From Okeanomitos corallinicola TIOX110 (GTDB lineage Bacteria > Cyanobacteriota > Cyanobacteriia > Cyanobacteriales > Nostocaceae), in NCBI RefSeq assembly GCF_038050375.1, contig NZ_CP150886.1, positions 5,001,318 through 5,065,317 on the forward strand: a stretch of 64,000 nucleotides of DNA, read 5' to 3'. The notes under the pieces are model-generated. The model worked only from the letters and a program-made list of their open reading frames with translations, did not search any database and was not told the DNA's origin. Positions 35,522 to 44,160 of this stretch are shown here, piece by piece. Position numbers and translations under genes: made by a program. Numbering within the stretch: the first letter of the stretch is position 1; the number at the start of each line of letters is the position of its first letter.

Positions 35522-35530
35522 AGGAGGTGA
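35522..35530 (+). promoter_or_regulatory. Very strong ribosome-binding site
   Basis: AGGAGGTGA, a near-perfect anti-16S match, 6 bp before the ATG at 35537. Few genes in this window have one, which suggests high expression of the small peptide that follows. Confidence 0.75.
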
Positions 35531-35536
35531 TTACCT

Positions 35537-35785
35537 ATGGGTTTAATTGATGGACTGCTCATCACTGTTATTAATGCTGTAATTTGTTTAGGTCTTCCTA
35601 AACTCCTATCTATACTTTTATCTTTGCGAACTAAATCACCTAAACCCTCACTGAAAAACTCTGCTTTGAATACAGAGAAGTTAGAAATTTCCAGCTTTCC
35701 ATATTGTACTGTTTATGACTTAACTGGTAATCAATTTTGTAAATTTAGACCCCAATTTTGTCACCGTTGTTCTTCTGGTGGATAG
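35537..35785 (+). CDS. Small hydrophobic protein, paralogue 1
   Basis: 82 residues with one membrane segment (GLIDGLLITVINAVICLGLPKLLSILLSL) followed by a basic, Ser-rich tail with cysteines (FRPQFCHRCSSGG). The N-terminal 25 residues align with the next small gene at 36002 (L-x-D/L-L-I/F-T-V/L-I/L-N-A/T-V-x-C-L-x-x-P-K-L). No known family recognised. Strong ribosome-binding site. Possibly a regulatory or stress peptide acting in the membrane. Confidence 0.65.
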   Translation: MGLIDGLLITVINAVICLGLPKLLSILLSLRTKSPKPSLKNSALNTEKLEISSFPYCTVYDLTGNQFCKFRPQFCHRCSSGG

Positions 35786-36001
35786 AGTCAGGAGTCAGGG
35801 AGATAGTATTTTTGTTCTCTGTTCCCTGTTCCCTGTTCCCTGTTCAGTCATCATACCGAATTGCTATGTGTGTTTTTCTATGAACATTTAATTTATTTAT
35901 ACACCACAAAAGAAATTCAAAACCCAATGAATATTTGATTATAAAGATAGTAGTTGATAATATGTAAGAGGAACAGCCAATTTTTACACAGGGGAAAATA
36001 C

Positions 36002-36187
36002 ATGAGTTTAAGAGATTGCGTACTTTTTACTTTGTTAAATACGGTTGCTTGTCTGACTTTTCCAAAATTAGTATCTGTTGTCCTGGAAGTTAAAAAGACA
36101 CAGTTAACCCAGGAAGAGCAAAAAATAGAAGCAAATAGGAATATTTCAACATCAGCCGTCAATCAAGAAGTTGCTAGTGTCTTGTAA
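36002..36187 (+). CDS. Small hydrophobic protein, paralogue 2
   Basis: 61 residues from the ATG at 36002 (MSLRDCVLFTLLNTVACLTFPKLVSVVLEV), the start that aligns with paralogue 1; an in-frame start at 35954 adds an unlikely leader. One membrane segment, then a charged, glutamate-rich tail unlike that of paralogue 1. Preceded by GGGGAAAATAC. Tandem duplication with diverged tails; function unknown. Confidence 0.65.
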   Translation: MSLRDCVLFTLLNTVACLTFPKLVSVVLEVKKTQLTQEEQKIEANRNISTSAVNQEVASVL

Positions 36188-36193
36188 ATAGGT

Positions 36194-38371
36194 TTAGAAT
36201 TGACCAGCTTTTCTTTTTTCTTTCCTCCATCTAGCTCTTACCAAACGAATTTCATCAAAAGTGTAGTCTTGACCTAAATGTTCTCGAATTGGTGTCAGCG
36301 AAATATCTCCTAAAACCTCTAGAACTTGCCAGATTTTCTTTTGATGTTCTAGAGGTACTAATTGATTTAAGTCCACTTGTTTATTTTTCTCAATTAAATC
36401 AGAGAGATGACGAACAATAGTAGAAGTTCTCACATTACGTTGTTCAGCTATTTCTCGTATACTAAAACCTTGTTGATATAACTCTAAAGTGCTAGATTCA
36501 GTATCAGAAGGATAATGATCAAATGCTGAGTCAGAAGACTGATTGTTTGTTTGTAATTGTACAACTTTTTCCTGACAATAAGCTTGAATTTCTGTTAAAA
36601 ACTGATCACCATATTGTTCTAATTTATAACTACCCACTCCAGAAAGTTCACCAAATTCATCTAATGTTTTTGGTTGTACTTGTGCCATTAATTTTAAAGT
36701 CGAATCATGAAAAATCACATAAGGGGGAACAGCTTGTTCATCAGCTAATTGTTTACGCAAAGCGCGCAATTTTTGCACCAAAACTTCCACCTCCGCAGCT
36801 TTCCCATGACCATCTTCTAAACTCAGCTTTTGTACCATAGGAACAGCAATAGAAACAGAACGTTGTTTTCGCATTACTTCCCAACTCAAAGGATTCAGTT
36901 TTAAAACCGAATAACCATCATTAGTTTGTTCTAACAAACCTTGATGTAAAAGCGATCTTCCCAACATTCGCCATTCATCAACTGTTTTATCTTTACCTAT
37001 ACCATGAGTAGATAACTGATCATGTTTATTGAGCAAAATCTTTTGATTTTTTCCACCCCTTAACACATCAATAATATAAGTCATTCCATATCTTTCTTTA
37101 CATCTAGCTACACAAGATAAAAACTTCATGGCTTCAATAGTCCAATCTTGTACAGGTTTGGGATAACGACAATTATCACAATTCCCACAATTGCCAGGAA
37201 ATCTTTCCCCAAAATAACCTAATTGAATTGTCCTTCTGCAATCAGTTCCTTCCGCATAATCTATGACTTGTCTTAATTGTTGTTTAGCAATTAATTGTTC
37301 TTGAGGATCAGTTTTTTGATTAATACTCCATTCAATGGTTTTTACATCACCAAAACTAAAAAATAAAGTACACCTTGAAGGTTCACTATCCCTACCTGCA
37401 CGACCTGATTCTTGATAATAACTTTCTAAATTTCTTGGTAAGTCAGAATGAATTACAAACCGCACATCAGGCTTATTAATTCCCATCCCAAAAGCAATAG
37501 TTGCCACCATCACCCGTGCATCATCTCGAATAAATTTAGTTTGATTTCCTGCCCGTTCTTTATCACTTAAACCGGCATGATAGGATAAAGCTGCAACCTT
37601 GTCTTTTTGTAATTTAAAAGTTAATTCGTCTACTTTTTTTCTAGTTAAACAATAGATAATACCTGAACCTTCATTTTCTCTGACAATTTCTAATATTTCA
37701 GCGTAAGACCTTTTACTTTTAGGACGGACTTCATAGTAAAGATTTTGCCGATTAAAACTAGCAAGATGAATACTTGGTTGTTGTAATCCTAATTGTTCAA
37801 TAATATCAGCCTTAACTCTATCAGTAGCTGTGGCAGTTAAAGCAATAGTTGAAACATGAGGGTAACGTTTTTTTAATAACCTTAATTGCCGATATTCTGG
37901 GCGGAAATCATGCCCCCATTCGGAAACACAATGAGCTTCATCAATGGCAAAGTTAGCAAGACCTATCTTTTCTTTAACTACATCTAACAGCGGGAGAAAT
38001 CTATCACTAATTAACCGTTCTGGAGCAACATATAATAATTTAACTTTACCAGTCATAATCGCTTCTTCACGAGAACGCACTTGATAAGAATTCAAACTAC
38101 TATTTAGAAAAGTTGCTGAAATATTATTAGTTCGCAGTGCTTCTACCTGGTCTTGCATTAATGCTATTAACGGTGAGACAACTACAGTCAAACCAGGTTT
38201 TAAAAGTGCGGGTAATTGAAAACATAAAGACTTACCCCCACCAGTAGGCATGATGACCATTAAATCCCGATTTTGTAGCGCATCTTCGATAATTTGCCTT
38301 TGTCCAGGACGAAAATGATCATAACCAAAGTGATATTTTAAGTATTTTTCTAATTCGGGATACTGAAGCAT
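36194..38371 (-). CDS. recQ: RecQ ATP-dependent DNA helicase
   Basis: 725 residues. Superfamily 2 helicase motifs in order: GQRQIIEDAL, MPTGGGKSLCFQLPAL (Walker A), DEAHC, ALTATATD, VATIAFGMGINKPDVRFVIH and QESGRAGRD. The RecQ zinc-binding part has CRRTIQLGYFGERF...CGNCDNC, and an HRDC domain follows around VPPYVIFHDSTLKLMA. A C-terminal helix-turn-helix (YQQGFSIREIAEQRNVRTSTIVRHL) completes it. Acts in recombination and fork repair. Complete. Confidence 0.95.
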   Translation of the reverse strand: MLQYPELEKYLKYHFGYDHFRPGQRQIIEDALQNRDLMVIMPTGGGKSLCFQLPALLKPGLTVVVSPLIALMQDQVEALRTNNISATFLNSSLNSYQVRSREEAIMTGKVKLLYVAPERLISDRFLPLLDVVKEKIGLANFAIDEAHCVSEWGHDFRPEYRQLRLLKKRYPHVSTIALTATATDRVKADIIEQLGLQQPSIHLASFNRQNLYYEVRPKSKRSYAEILEIVRENEGSGIIYCLTRKKVDELTFKLQKDKVAALSYHAGLSDKERAGNQTKFIRDDARVMVATIAFGMGINKPDVRFVIHSDLPRNLESYYQESGRAGRDSEPSRCTLFFSFGDVKTIEWSINQKTDPQEQLIAKQQLRQVIDYAEGTDCRRTIQLGYFGERFPGNCGNCDNCRYPKPVQDWTIEAMKFLSCVARCKERYGMTYIIDVLRGGKNQKILLNKHDQLSTHGIGKDKTVDEWRMLGRSLLHQGLLEQTNDGYSVLKLNPLSWEVMRKQRSVSIAVPMVQKLSLEDGHGKAAEVEVLVQKLRALRKQLADEQAVPPYVIFHDSTLKLMAQVQPKTLDEFGELSGVGSYKLEQYGDQFLTEIQAYCQEKVVQLQTNNQSSDSAFDHYPSDTESSTLELYQQGFSIREIAEQRNVRTSTIVRHLSDLIEKNKQVDLNQLVPLEHQKKIWQVLEVLGDISLTPIREHLGQDYTFDEIRLVRARWRKEKRKAGQF

Positions 38372-38564
38372 GATAAATATGTATTTTGTTTGTCAGGATT
38401 TTTGATTATTATTTGTACCTCATGAATCTGCAATATGCTGTAAGTAAATAAGTAAGCACAAAAAAGCTCAACTACGTCAGTAAAATTAACGAAGTTATGA
38501 GCCATTCCACATTTCTTTACATACAGTTTTTTGTGCCTTGTGATTTAACTTCATCTATCTGATA

Positions 38565-39842
38565 CTAAATTGGGTGATCTTTAGGATTAACCAACTTTAA
38601 TAATTTCTGTTTAATTTGAGCATCAAAAACTTCCCATTTCATTTTGGCATAAGCAGAGTTTTCATTACTACCAGATAAGAAACCCATGGGAATTTCAAAA
38701 CCACCGGCACCAGTCCGTCCACCACCAAAGAACCGCCCTGTGCTATCTTGTCCAAAGGCTTCTTTAATAAATTCATCAGGATCTAAAGTCAGTTTTGTGG
38801 TTCTCAAAGAACCTATGACTATTTCTAGTTCCTCATCTTCATCATGAACTATGCCATAAACTACAGCGGTATGTACATTTTCCTCTGTCACTAAAAAATC
38901 AGCAGCTTGAGGAATGGCATCACGGTCATCGTAGCGTAAATAACCAACACCAGCGATGGAAAAGTTATTTTGGACAATGCGATTTTTGAGCGATCGCTCG
39001 ATTACATCCATTACCCGCTTGGAACGATTAGCCTGTAAAATGGCATTGAGCAATTGAGCGTCATAAAATCTACTCAAATAAGCAGCAGCCATAAAATCCT
39101 CTTCCTGCGCTTGCATCAACCGATTGGTATCTGAGCGCAAACCGTGCATTAAAGCAGTGGCACATTTAATATGTTGGCTAATACTGCTATCGAGTGCCAA
39201 TAAACCCAATTGTAAATACTGGGTAAATATTGTTGCAGTAGCTCGCACATGAGGACGAACATCAGCAAACTCGGCTTTGAGTTCCCCTTGTAAGCTATGA
39301 TGATCCACTAGCACAATCAAAGGAATTCCCGATTGTTCTACGACTTTTAATAACTGAGATGTTGTTCCTTGATTATCAATCAACACAAACCCTTGATAAG
39401 ATGATAAATCTTTACTTTTTAGGGTTTGCATAGTCCAGCGTTGAGCAGGTAAATTAGTTAGCTTAACTAAAGCAATATTCTCTTGGTGGCTTAAAGTTCC
39501 AGCATAAACAATTTCACATTTGATATCGTATTGTTGGGCAATTAACTGGTATGTCCAAGCACTAGAGAGTGCGTCAGGGTCAGGAAAATCTTGTAAAATT
39601 ACAAGATGACGCTCATGCCGATGGGCTGTCAAGGTTTTTTTTAACTCTTCTGACTTTTGTACAGCCAGAGTATTACCACGTTGCGCTACATAACCGCCCC
39701 CATCACCATTGGTAGTTAATAAGGAAGAACGGGTAAGAGGTGAAAGTTCGATTGTTTCTCTATTTATGTCCACTTCCTCCCCATTCGGATCTGTAGAAAA
39801 TGAAAAACTTTCAAATTGAGTAACCGGAGAATTCAAGTACAT
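38565..39842 (-). CDS. DHH family phosphoesterase (NrnA/RecJ-like)
   Basis: About 425 residues from the ATG at 39842 (MYLNSPVTQFESFSF); the frame is open to 39926, but the extra 28 residues look non-conserved. DHH-family metal-binding motifs: ILQDFPDPDALSSA, VLIDNQGT, LVDHHSLQGE (DHH) and the C-terminal DHHA1 motif FFGGGRTGAGGFEIP. Related to nanoRNases and cyclic-dinucleotide phosphodiesterases. It may degrade short oligonucleotides or nucleotide second messengers; the substrate is not determined. Confidence 0.88.
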   Translation of the reverse strand: MYLNSPVTQFESFSFSTDPNGEEVDINRETIELSPLTRSSLLTTNGDGGGYVAQRGNTLAVQKSEELKKTLTAHRHERHLVILQDFPDPDALSSAWTYQLIAQQYDIKCEIVYAGTLSHQENIALVKLTNLPAQRWTMQTLKSKDLSSYQGFVLIDNQGTTSQLLKVVEQSGIPLIVLVDHHSLQGELKAEFADVRPHVRATATIFTQYLQLGLLALDSSISQHIKCATALMHGLRSDTNRLMQAQEEDFMAAAYLSRFYDAQLLNAILQANRSKRVMDVIERSLKNRIVQNNFSIAGVGYLRYDDRDAIPQAADFLVTEENVHTAVVYGIVHDEDEELEIVIGSLRTTKLTLDPDEFIKEAFGQDSTGRFFGGGRTGAGGFEIPMGFLSGSNENSAYAKMKWEVFDAQIKQKLLKLVNPKDHPI

Positions 39843-39926
39843 AATGAAATTTAGTTTTTGGGGTGACGACTCTAACCAGCGATACTCTTGGTTTGTCCAC
39901 ACACTATGATCTTGACAGAAATCCAA

Positions 39927-40376
39927 TGTCTTGGCAAAGCATCATGTTGGTCTATATTTTGTCAAGAGCGGTAGTCAGGAATTGCTGATATATGCTTAAA
40001 TTTTCAAAAAACTTTCCTATTCATGGAGCGGCTGAGATTTTTCCTTTACCCCAGAACTATAATTGGCATATTTATATTTTAGTAAACTTTAATATCATAT
40101 CATGTAGGGTTTCTGGGTGATAATTTCCGTATCTGGACAAAAATCTGAGGATGTCGTGAACTCTCGTACGGTTTTAATTACAAAATAGTATATTTAACCT
40201 TTTCAGGATATGAAAACAAGCGCAATAATTGTAAGAATATCTCTTCAACCAAATCAATGATTTTTCTGAGATTTCTATCTAAGGGTGATATTTTTGTCCA
40301 CTTACAGATAGATGAATTCAACCTTGAGGTCAGTATAAATTGAATGGAAGATCAAAAATTCAAGGAGCAGAAAATC
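39927..40376. other. Intergenic region, no gene seen
   Basis: About 450 bp, AT-rich, without a convincing reading frame. It should contain promoters for the divergent flanking genes. No clear hairpin or repeat was noticed. Confidence 0.5.
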
Positions 40377-40616
40377 ATGACTACTACTAAAGTCAAAACC
40401 CAAGAACCAATTAGTAATTTAGAATATGATTTTATCACTGTTCTGCACAACAAAGCAGCGGCTATCCAATCCTATGAACGTTACATTAAAGATGCACAAG
40501 AGGTAAATTCTCAACCTTGTGTAGAACTATTTCAAAAATTGCGTCAATCAGAAATTGAGGAAGCACACGAAATTCGGGAACATCTGCGACAAGTAATGGC
40601 AAAAGGCAGAATGTAA
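40377..40616 (+). CDS. Conserved hypothetical small helical protein
   Basis: 79 residues from the ATG at 40377, which has AAGGAG nine bases upstream; an earlier in-frame start at 40344 lacks one. TTTKVKTQEPISNLEYDFITVLHNKAAAIQSYERYIKDAQ...CVELFQKLRQSEIEEAHEIREHL is all-helical, with spaced His and Glu residues (HNK, E..R, E.EEAHE) that suggest a ferritin-like or metal-binding helical bundle. Not a recognised family; cyanobacterial type. Confidence 0.7.
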   Translation: MTTTKVKTQEPISNLEYDFITVLHNKAAAIQSYERYIKDAQEVNSQPCVELFQKLRQSEIEEAHEIREHLRQVMAKGRM

Positions 40617-40624
40617 TTTTGTAG

Positions 40625-40651
40625 GGTGCGTTAGCAACAGCGTAACGCACC
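40625..40651. repeat. Interspersed hairpin repeat
   Basis: GGTGCGTTA (40625-40633) and TAACGCACC (40643-40651) form a perfect 9-bp stem with a 9-base loop just after the small helical gene. This GTAGGGTGCG type of hairpin is widely dispersed in cyanobacteria and could act as a terminator-like structure here. Confidence 0.75.
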
Positions 40652-40691
40652 ATTGATATTTATTTTTAAAAACAATTTACTTTATACAAAA

Positions 40692-41363
40692 TCAATCACT
40701 ATCATCCGTTGAAATTCCTGCTTCAGCCTCTGATTCTGCTTCATAAATTAGTGAATATCGTGAAAAGCTATCTCTAATATCTCTAGCTAATTGATCAAAT
40801 GTTATGCAAATAATTTTGCGGGAATCTACTAAAACTTTATTTAAACGCCACTTTAATCTAGCTTTATCAATATCAGATATAAAAGCATCTCTACCTATAA
40901 TCAGGATTCCACAAAACTCTATATTTTCGCTACCAAAAATAGAACGAGCTAAGGAAGTATTTTTAAAATCATCAATTTTCCAAAACCAATCAATGATTTG
41001 ACTAAAACCATGTTCAAATCTAGGCGACCAATCTGATGTACTTCTACCTTTATCTACAAAAATACTGTCTTTAGTAGCGTCTTCAAATTCAATAAAACAG
41101 TAAATATTATTGACAGAATCACCGATGGCTAAATCGGCACGAAAATCACCAAAAAAGCTAAATTCATGTTTAATTTGGTCGAATCTAACCATCTGAGGAA
41201 TATAAAAAGCAATATAGGCAGATAAATGTAGTCGCTGCTTAAAAAAAGGAAGTATATGTTCACTTTCTTTTAGTTCACGATTATTGAAAAGTAACTTTTC
41301 AAATTCTTCAAGCTCAAATAGACACTGTTTAAGGTCTAAATTGAATGGGTCTAGCCCTTTCAT
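40692..41363 (-). CDS. Shedu-like (DUF4263) nuclease
   Basis: 223 residues. The block FFGDFRADLAIGDS...IYCFIEFEDATKDSIF, followed by WSPRFEHGFSQIIDWFWKIDD, resembles the DUF4263 domain of the Shedu anti-phage nuclease, a PD-(D/E)xK fold, with D and E-x-E at the expected active-site region. The N-terminal ESEHILPFFKQRLHLSAYIA is also of that type. It is the second gene of a pair with a RelE-like protein 3 bp upstream. Assignment to Shedu is from pattern memory and needs a profile search. Confidence 0.6.
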   Translation of the reverse strand: MKGLDPFNLDLKQCLFELEEFEKLLFNNRELKESEHILPFFKQRLHLSAYIAFYIPQMVRFDQIKHEFSFFGDFRADLAIGDSVNNIYCFIEFEDATKDSIFVDKGRSTSDWSPRFEHGFSQIIDWFWKIDDFKNTSLARSIFGSENIEFCGILIIGRDAFISDIDKARLKWRLNKVLVDSRKIICITFDQLARDIRDSFSRYSLIYEAESEAEAGISTDDSD

Positions 41364-41366
41364 TTG

Positions 41367-41690
41367 CTAAATAACCTCTTTCAATTTTTGATAAAACCTC
41401 TCAAGACGGTCATGATTAACTATATCAACAATAGTTACTTGTCTATCTTTAAATTCAAAAATAACTCTATATTTTAGACCTGCTCGCGCAATAAAAGAAT
41501 TGGGAATAGATTTCAGCTTGTTAGTTTGTATTACTGAACAATTAGGAAATTCTTCTAGACAATCGAGAACACGAATCACGTTCTTTTTAACTTCAGTTGG
41601 TAAGGTATCAAGTGCAATTTCTGCTTTATTAAGTAACACCACTTGATTTTTATTTAACTGTTGGTTACTAGATTCAATATCTGAATTCAT
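41367..41690 (-). CDS. RelE/ParE-like protein
   Basis: 107 residues. The C-terminal two thirds has the RelE fold pattern: KLKSIPNSFIARAGLKYRVIFEFKDRQVTIVDIVNHDRLERFY, where R-x-G-x-K/R-Y-R-V-I-F and V-x-I-V-D-I-x-x-H-D are typical of RelE/ParE mRNA interferases or gyrase inhibitors. The N-terminus is acidic. No antitoxin gene precedes it; instead it is coupled (3-bp gap) to the Shedu-like nuclease gene. Confidence 0.68.
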   Translation of the reverse strand: MNSDIESSNQQLNKNQVVLLNKAEIALDTLPTEVKKNVIRVLDCLEEFPNCSVIQTNKLKSIPNSFIARAGLKYRVIFEFKDRQVTIVDIVNHDRLERFYQKLKEVI

Positions 41691-41811
41691 AACATCACAG
41701 AATTTTCTAGATAATATTTACATTATATATGAGATAGTAGCTAAATAGCTTGCCAGAGGTATTACTGTTTAGTTAAATTAACCATACGTAACCCAACTAA
41801 CAGCAAACTTA

Positions 41812-42120
41812 TCACCACAAAAGTAGCTCATCAGACGGGGGAAATATACCCTTAACTATTAGTTGACCTTCTGGATGCTGAGAAACAATATGTCTGAAAA
41901 TACCTGATGCTTGTTTCTCAAGCTGACCATACTTTGTGCCATCCTCTTTTATCTGAGCTAACAAGTAGTGATGACTTTGTTGGTAACAATAATGGTCATC
42001 TATTGGGATAGAACCATTCTGTAGAGTGAGTGGTATGGGTTTGTCAGAAACTTCTCCAAATCCTAGACGTTCCAGCGCACGAATCGCTTCTCTACTAGAA
42101 ATCCGAGGTAATCTAGGCAT
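41812..42120 (-). CDS. Aberrant HicA-like protein (chimeric)
   Basis: 102 residues. The first 25 (MPRLPRISSREAIRALERLGFGEVS) are clearly a HicA N-terminus, but the stretch that should hold the catalytic G-S-H motif is replaced by KPIPLTLQNGSIPIDDHYCYQQSHHYLLAQ. The later part (SGIFRHIVSQHPEGQLIVKGIFPPSDELLLW) is not HicA. It looks like a recombined or frameshifted gene joined to another coding sequence. It probably lacks HicA activity, though SHHY could be accidental. Overlaps the upstream hicB by 8 bp. Confidence 0.6.
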   Translation of the reverse strand: MPRLPRISSREAIRALERLGFGEVSDKPIPLTLQNGSIPIDDHYCYQQSHHYLLAQIKEDGTKYGQLEKQASGIFRHIVSQHPEGQLIVKGIFPPSDELLLW

Positions 42121-42325
42121 AGCCGACTTCGATATTAGTTACATATCTAGGAGAAGTTTCAGGTAAAGGAAATTCCTCTAAATAAAGCCGTGTTGCTTCC
42201 TTCAAACCATTAATTGCCTCTTCAATAGTTTCTCCTTGATCAACTGTACCAACTTCTGGACATTCAGCAATATACATATCATCTTCTTTATAGACAATAA
42301 CTGTAAAGCTACGAGTCTTCATCAT
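42113..42325 (-). CDS. HicB-family antitoxin
   Basis: 70 residues from the ATG at 42325 (MMKTRSFTVIVYKEDDMYIAECPEVGTVDQGETIEEAINGLKEATRLYLEEFP), with GAGGAAAAAT just upstream; a longer start at 42358 is unlikely. This is a standard short HicB lacking a C-terminal DNA-binding domain. Here antitoxin precedes the (aberrant) toxin. Confidence 0.8.
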   Translation of the reverse strand: MMKTRSFTVIVYKEDDMYIAECPEVGTVDQGETIEEAINGLKEATRLYLEEFPLPETSPRYVTNIEVGYA

Positions 42326-42535
42326 ATTTTTCCTCAAGTTTAAACTTTCCCATCTCACCTAAAATATACCTCAAAAAACTTCGCGCCTTTGCTCCTTTGC
42401 ATCTTTGCGCGAAATAATATCATCATCCTCATTTCTCTGCGTTCTCTGCGCCTCTGCGGTTCGTTACATCAAAAAAACAAATACCCCTCTCCACCACGGG
42501 AAAGGGGCAAATCAGAGATTAAAACTCAGCACTAC

Positions 42536-43039
42536 CTAATAAGCATCTTGCAACTCATAGAAATCAGGCGAGATATAATCCTTACGTAAAGGCCAACCTA
42601 CCCAATCTTCCGGCATCAAAATCCGCTTCAAATTAGGATGACCTTCATAGATAATGCCGTACATATCGTAAGACTCACGCTCTTGCCAGTCTGCTGTCCG
42701 CCAAATCCAATAAACTGAGGGTACAGTGGGATTTTCTCTAGGTAAGAACACCTTCACCCGTACTTCTTCTGGCTTATCAATGTTATCACCCACTTTTACC
42801 AAGTGATAAACACTGACTAATTCCTGTCCCGGTCCTAAATCAATCCCACCTTGAAACTGGAGATAATTAAACCCGTAAGCATACAAAGCCGTTGCAGTAG
42901 GCAGCAAGAAATCTGCGGCGACTTTAATAATTTCAATCCCATTCACATCAGCTGCCAAAGATTCATGGTCAAAACCATTTTCAGTTAACCACTGGGAAAC
43001 CTGACCAGCAGGGATTATTTTTGCTTCTTCATCAGCCAC
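42536..43039 (-). CDS. ndhJ: NDH-1 subunit J
   Basis: 167 residues of the 30-kDa complex I subunit: [74 protein letters not shown] is diagnostic. Belongs to the peripheral arm of the thylakoid NAD(P)H/ferredoxin-plastoquinone oxidoreductase that supports respiration and cyclic electron flow. Overlaps ndhK by 8 bp. Confidence 0.97.
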   Translation of the reverse strand: MADEEAKIIPAGQVSQWLTENGFDHESLAADVNGIEIIKVAADFLLPTATALYAYGFNYLQFQGGIDLGPGQELVSVYHLVKVGDNIDKPEEVRVKVFLPRENPTVPSVYWIWRTADWQERESYDMYGIIYEGHPNLKRILMPEDWVGWPLRKDYISPDFYELQDAY

Positions 43040-43766
43040 GCTTTTCTTCCTCCTTTTGTTGAGATGTTAGCAATGCTGGAGGTACAGGCATACCAATTGC
43101 TTCGGTCAACTCCTTGGGTGGGTTGAAGCGAGTTTCTGATTGTAAATACTTACCAGTTAAGATTTCAGGAACTGGTTTCATATTGTGGGTTGTACTGTAA
43201 TAGCGGTGGGTTTGCTTGATTTGACCCCGTTCTTGCATCGAGTCATTAGCAATTTTTTTCCGCAACTTAATAATTGCATCAATAATTGCCTCTGGACGGG
43301 GAGGACAACCAGGTAAATATACATCCACTGGAATCAGCTTATCAACTCCGCGTACCGCACTGGGAGAGTCAACACTGAACATACCCCCAGTAATTGTACA
43401 AGCACCCATAGCAATTACATACTTGGGTTCGGGCATTTGTTCATAAAGACGCACCAATTGGGGAGCCATCTTCATGGTAATTGTCCCCGCAGTGATGATT
43501 AAATCGGCTTGCCGGGGGCTAGAACGGGGAATCAGACCAAAACGGTCAAAGTCAAAACGAGAGCCGATTAAAGCCGCAAATTCAATGAAGCAGCAAGCTG
43601 TACCAAACAGCAAAGGCCACAAACTAGAAAGCCTCGCCCAGTTATACAAATCATCAACGGTGGTTAAAATCACGTTCTCTGACAGTTCCTGAGTAACTGT
43701 AGGCCGTTCTATCGGATTGATGATTTTTTCTTTGTCTTGGGTAGTTATATTAGAATTCAAGACCAT
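43032..43766 (-). CDS. ndhK: NDH-1 subunit K, [4Fe-4S] N2 cluster subunit
   Basis: 244 residues. Cluster ligands occur in [20 protein letters not shown] and [11 protein letters not shown], as in NuoB/NdhK. Starts at 43766 with a 10-bp overlap with ndhC. A C-terminal extension ([22 protein letters not shown]...) is normal for cyanobacteria. Confidence 0.97.
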   Translation of the reverse strand: MVLNSNITTQDKEKIINPIERPTVTQELSENVILTTVDDLYNWARLSSLWPLLFGTACCFIEFAALIGSRFDFDRFGLIPRSSPRQADLIITAGTITMKMAPQLVRLYEQMPEPKYVIAMGACTITGGMFSVDSPSAVRGVDKLIPVDVYLPGCPPRPEAIIDAIIKLRKKIANDSMQERGQIKQTHRYYSTTHNMKPVPEILTGKYLQSETRFNPPKELTEAIGMPVPPALLTSQQKEEEKRG

Positions 43767-44119
43767 TCCAATGCTCCTTTACGCCATGCGTACACTAAAG
43801 CGATTACAAGAATCGCTATAAAAATCAGGGCTTCAATAAACGCCAATAACCCTAAACGGTGAAAAGCTACCGCCCAAGGGTATAAAAAAACTGTCTCTAC
43901 ATCAAAAACAACAAAGACCAAAGCAAACATATAGTAGCGAATGTTGAACTGAATCCAAGCTCCGCCAAAGGGTTCCATGCCGGATTCATAGGTAGTCCGC
44001 CGTTCTGGGCTGAAACTACTTGGTCTGAGGAGTTTTGACGCGGAGAGCGCCAAGGCTGGGACTAGGCTACAAAGAATGAGAAAGCCTAGAAGGTATTCGT
44101 AACCGCTGAGGACAAACAC
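43757..44119 (-). CDS. ndhC: NDH-1 subunit C
   Basis: 120 residues, three membrane helices ([59 protein letters not shown]). The start codon is GTG at 44119. It is first in the ndhCKJ operon, yet only 41 bp separate it from the stop of the transposase gene upstream. The native promoter has therefore probably been displaced, or transcription reads through from the inserted DNA. Confidence 0.95.
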   Translation of the reverse strand: MFVLSGYEYLLGFLILCSLVPALALSASKLLRPSSFSPERRTTYESGMEPFGGAWIQFNIRYYMFALVFVVFDVETVFLYPWAVAFHRLGLLAFIEALIFIAILVIALVYAWRKGALEWS

Positions 44120-44160
44120 AATAAATATCTACCGTTTATGGTGGAAATCAAGCTGTAACT

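Noticed and set aside
43474-43692. Plus-strand open frame within ndhK
   Set aside because: Antisense to a well-conserved complex I gene.
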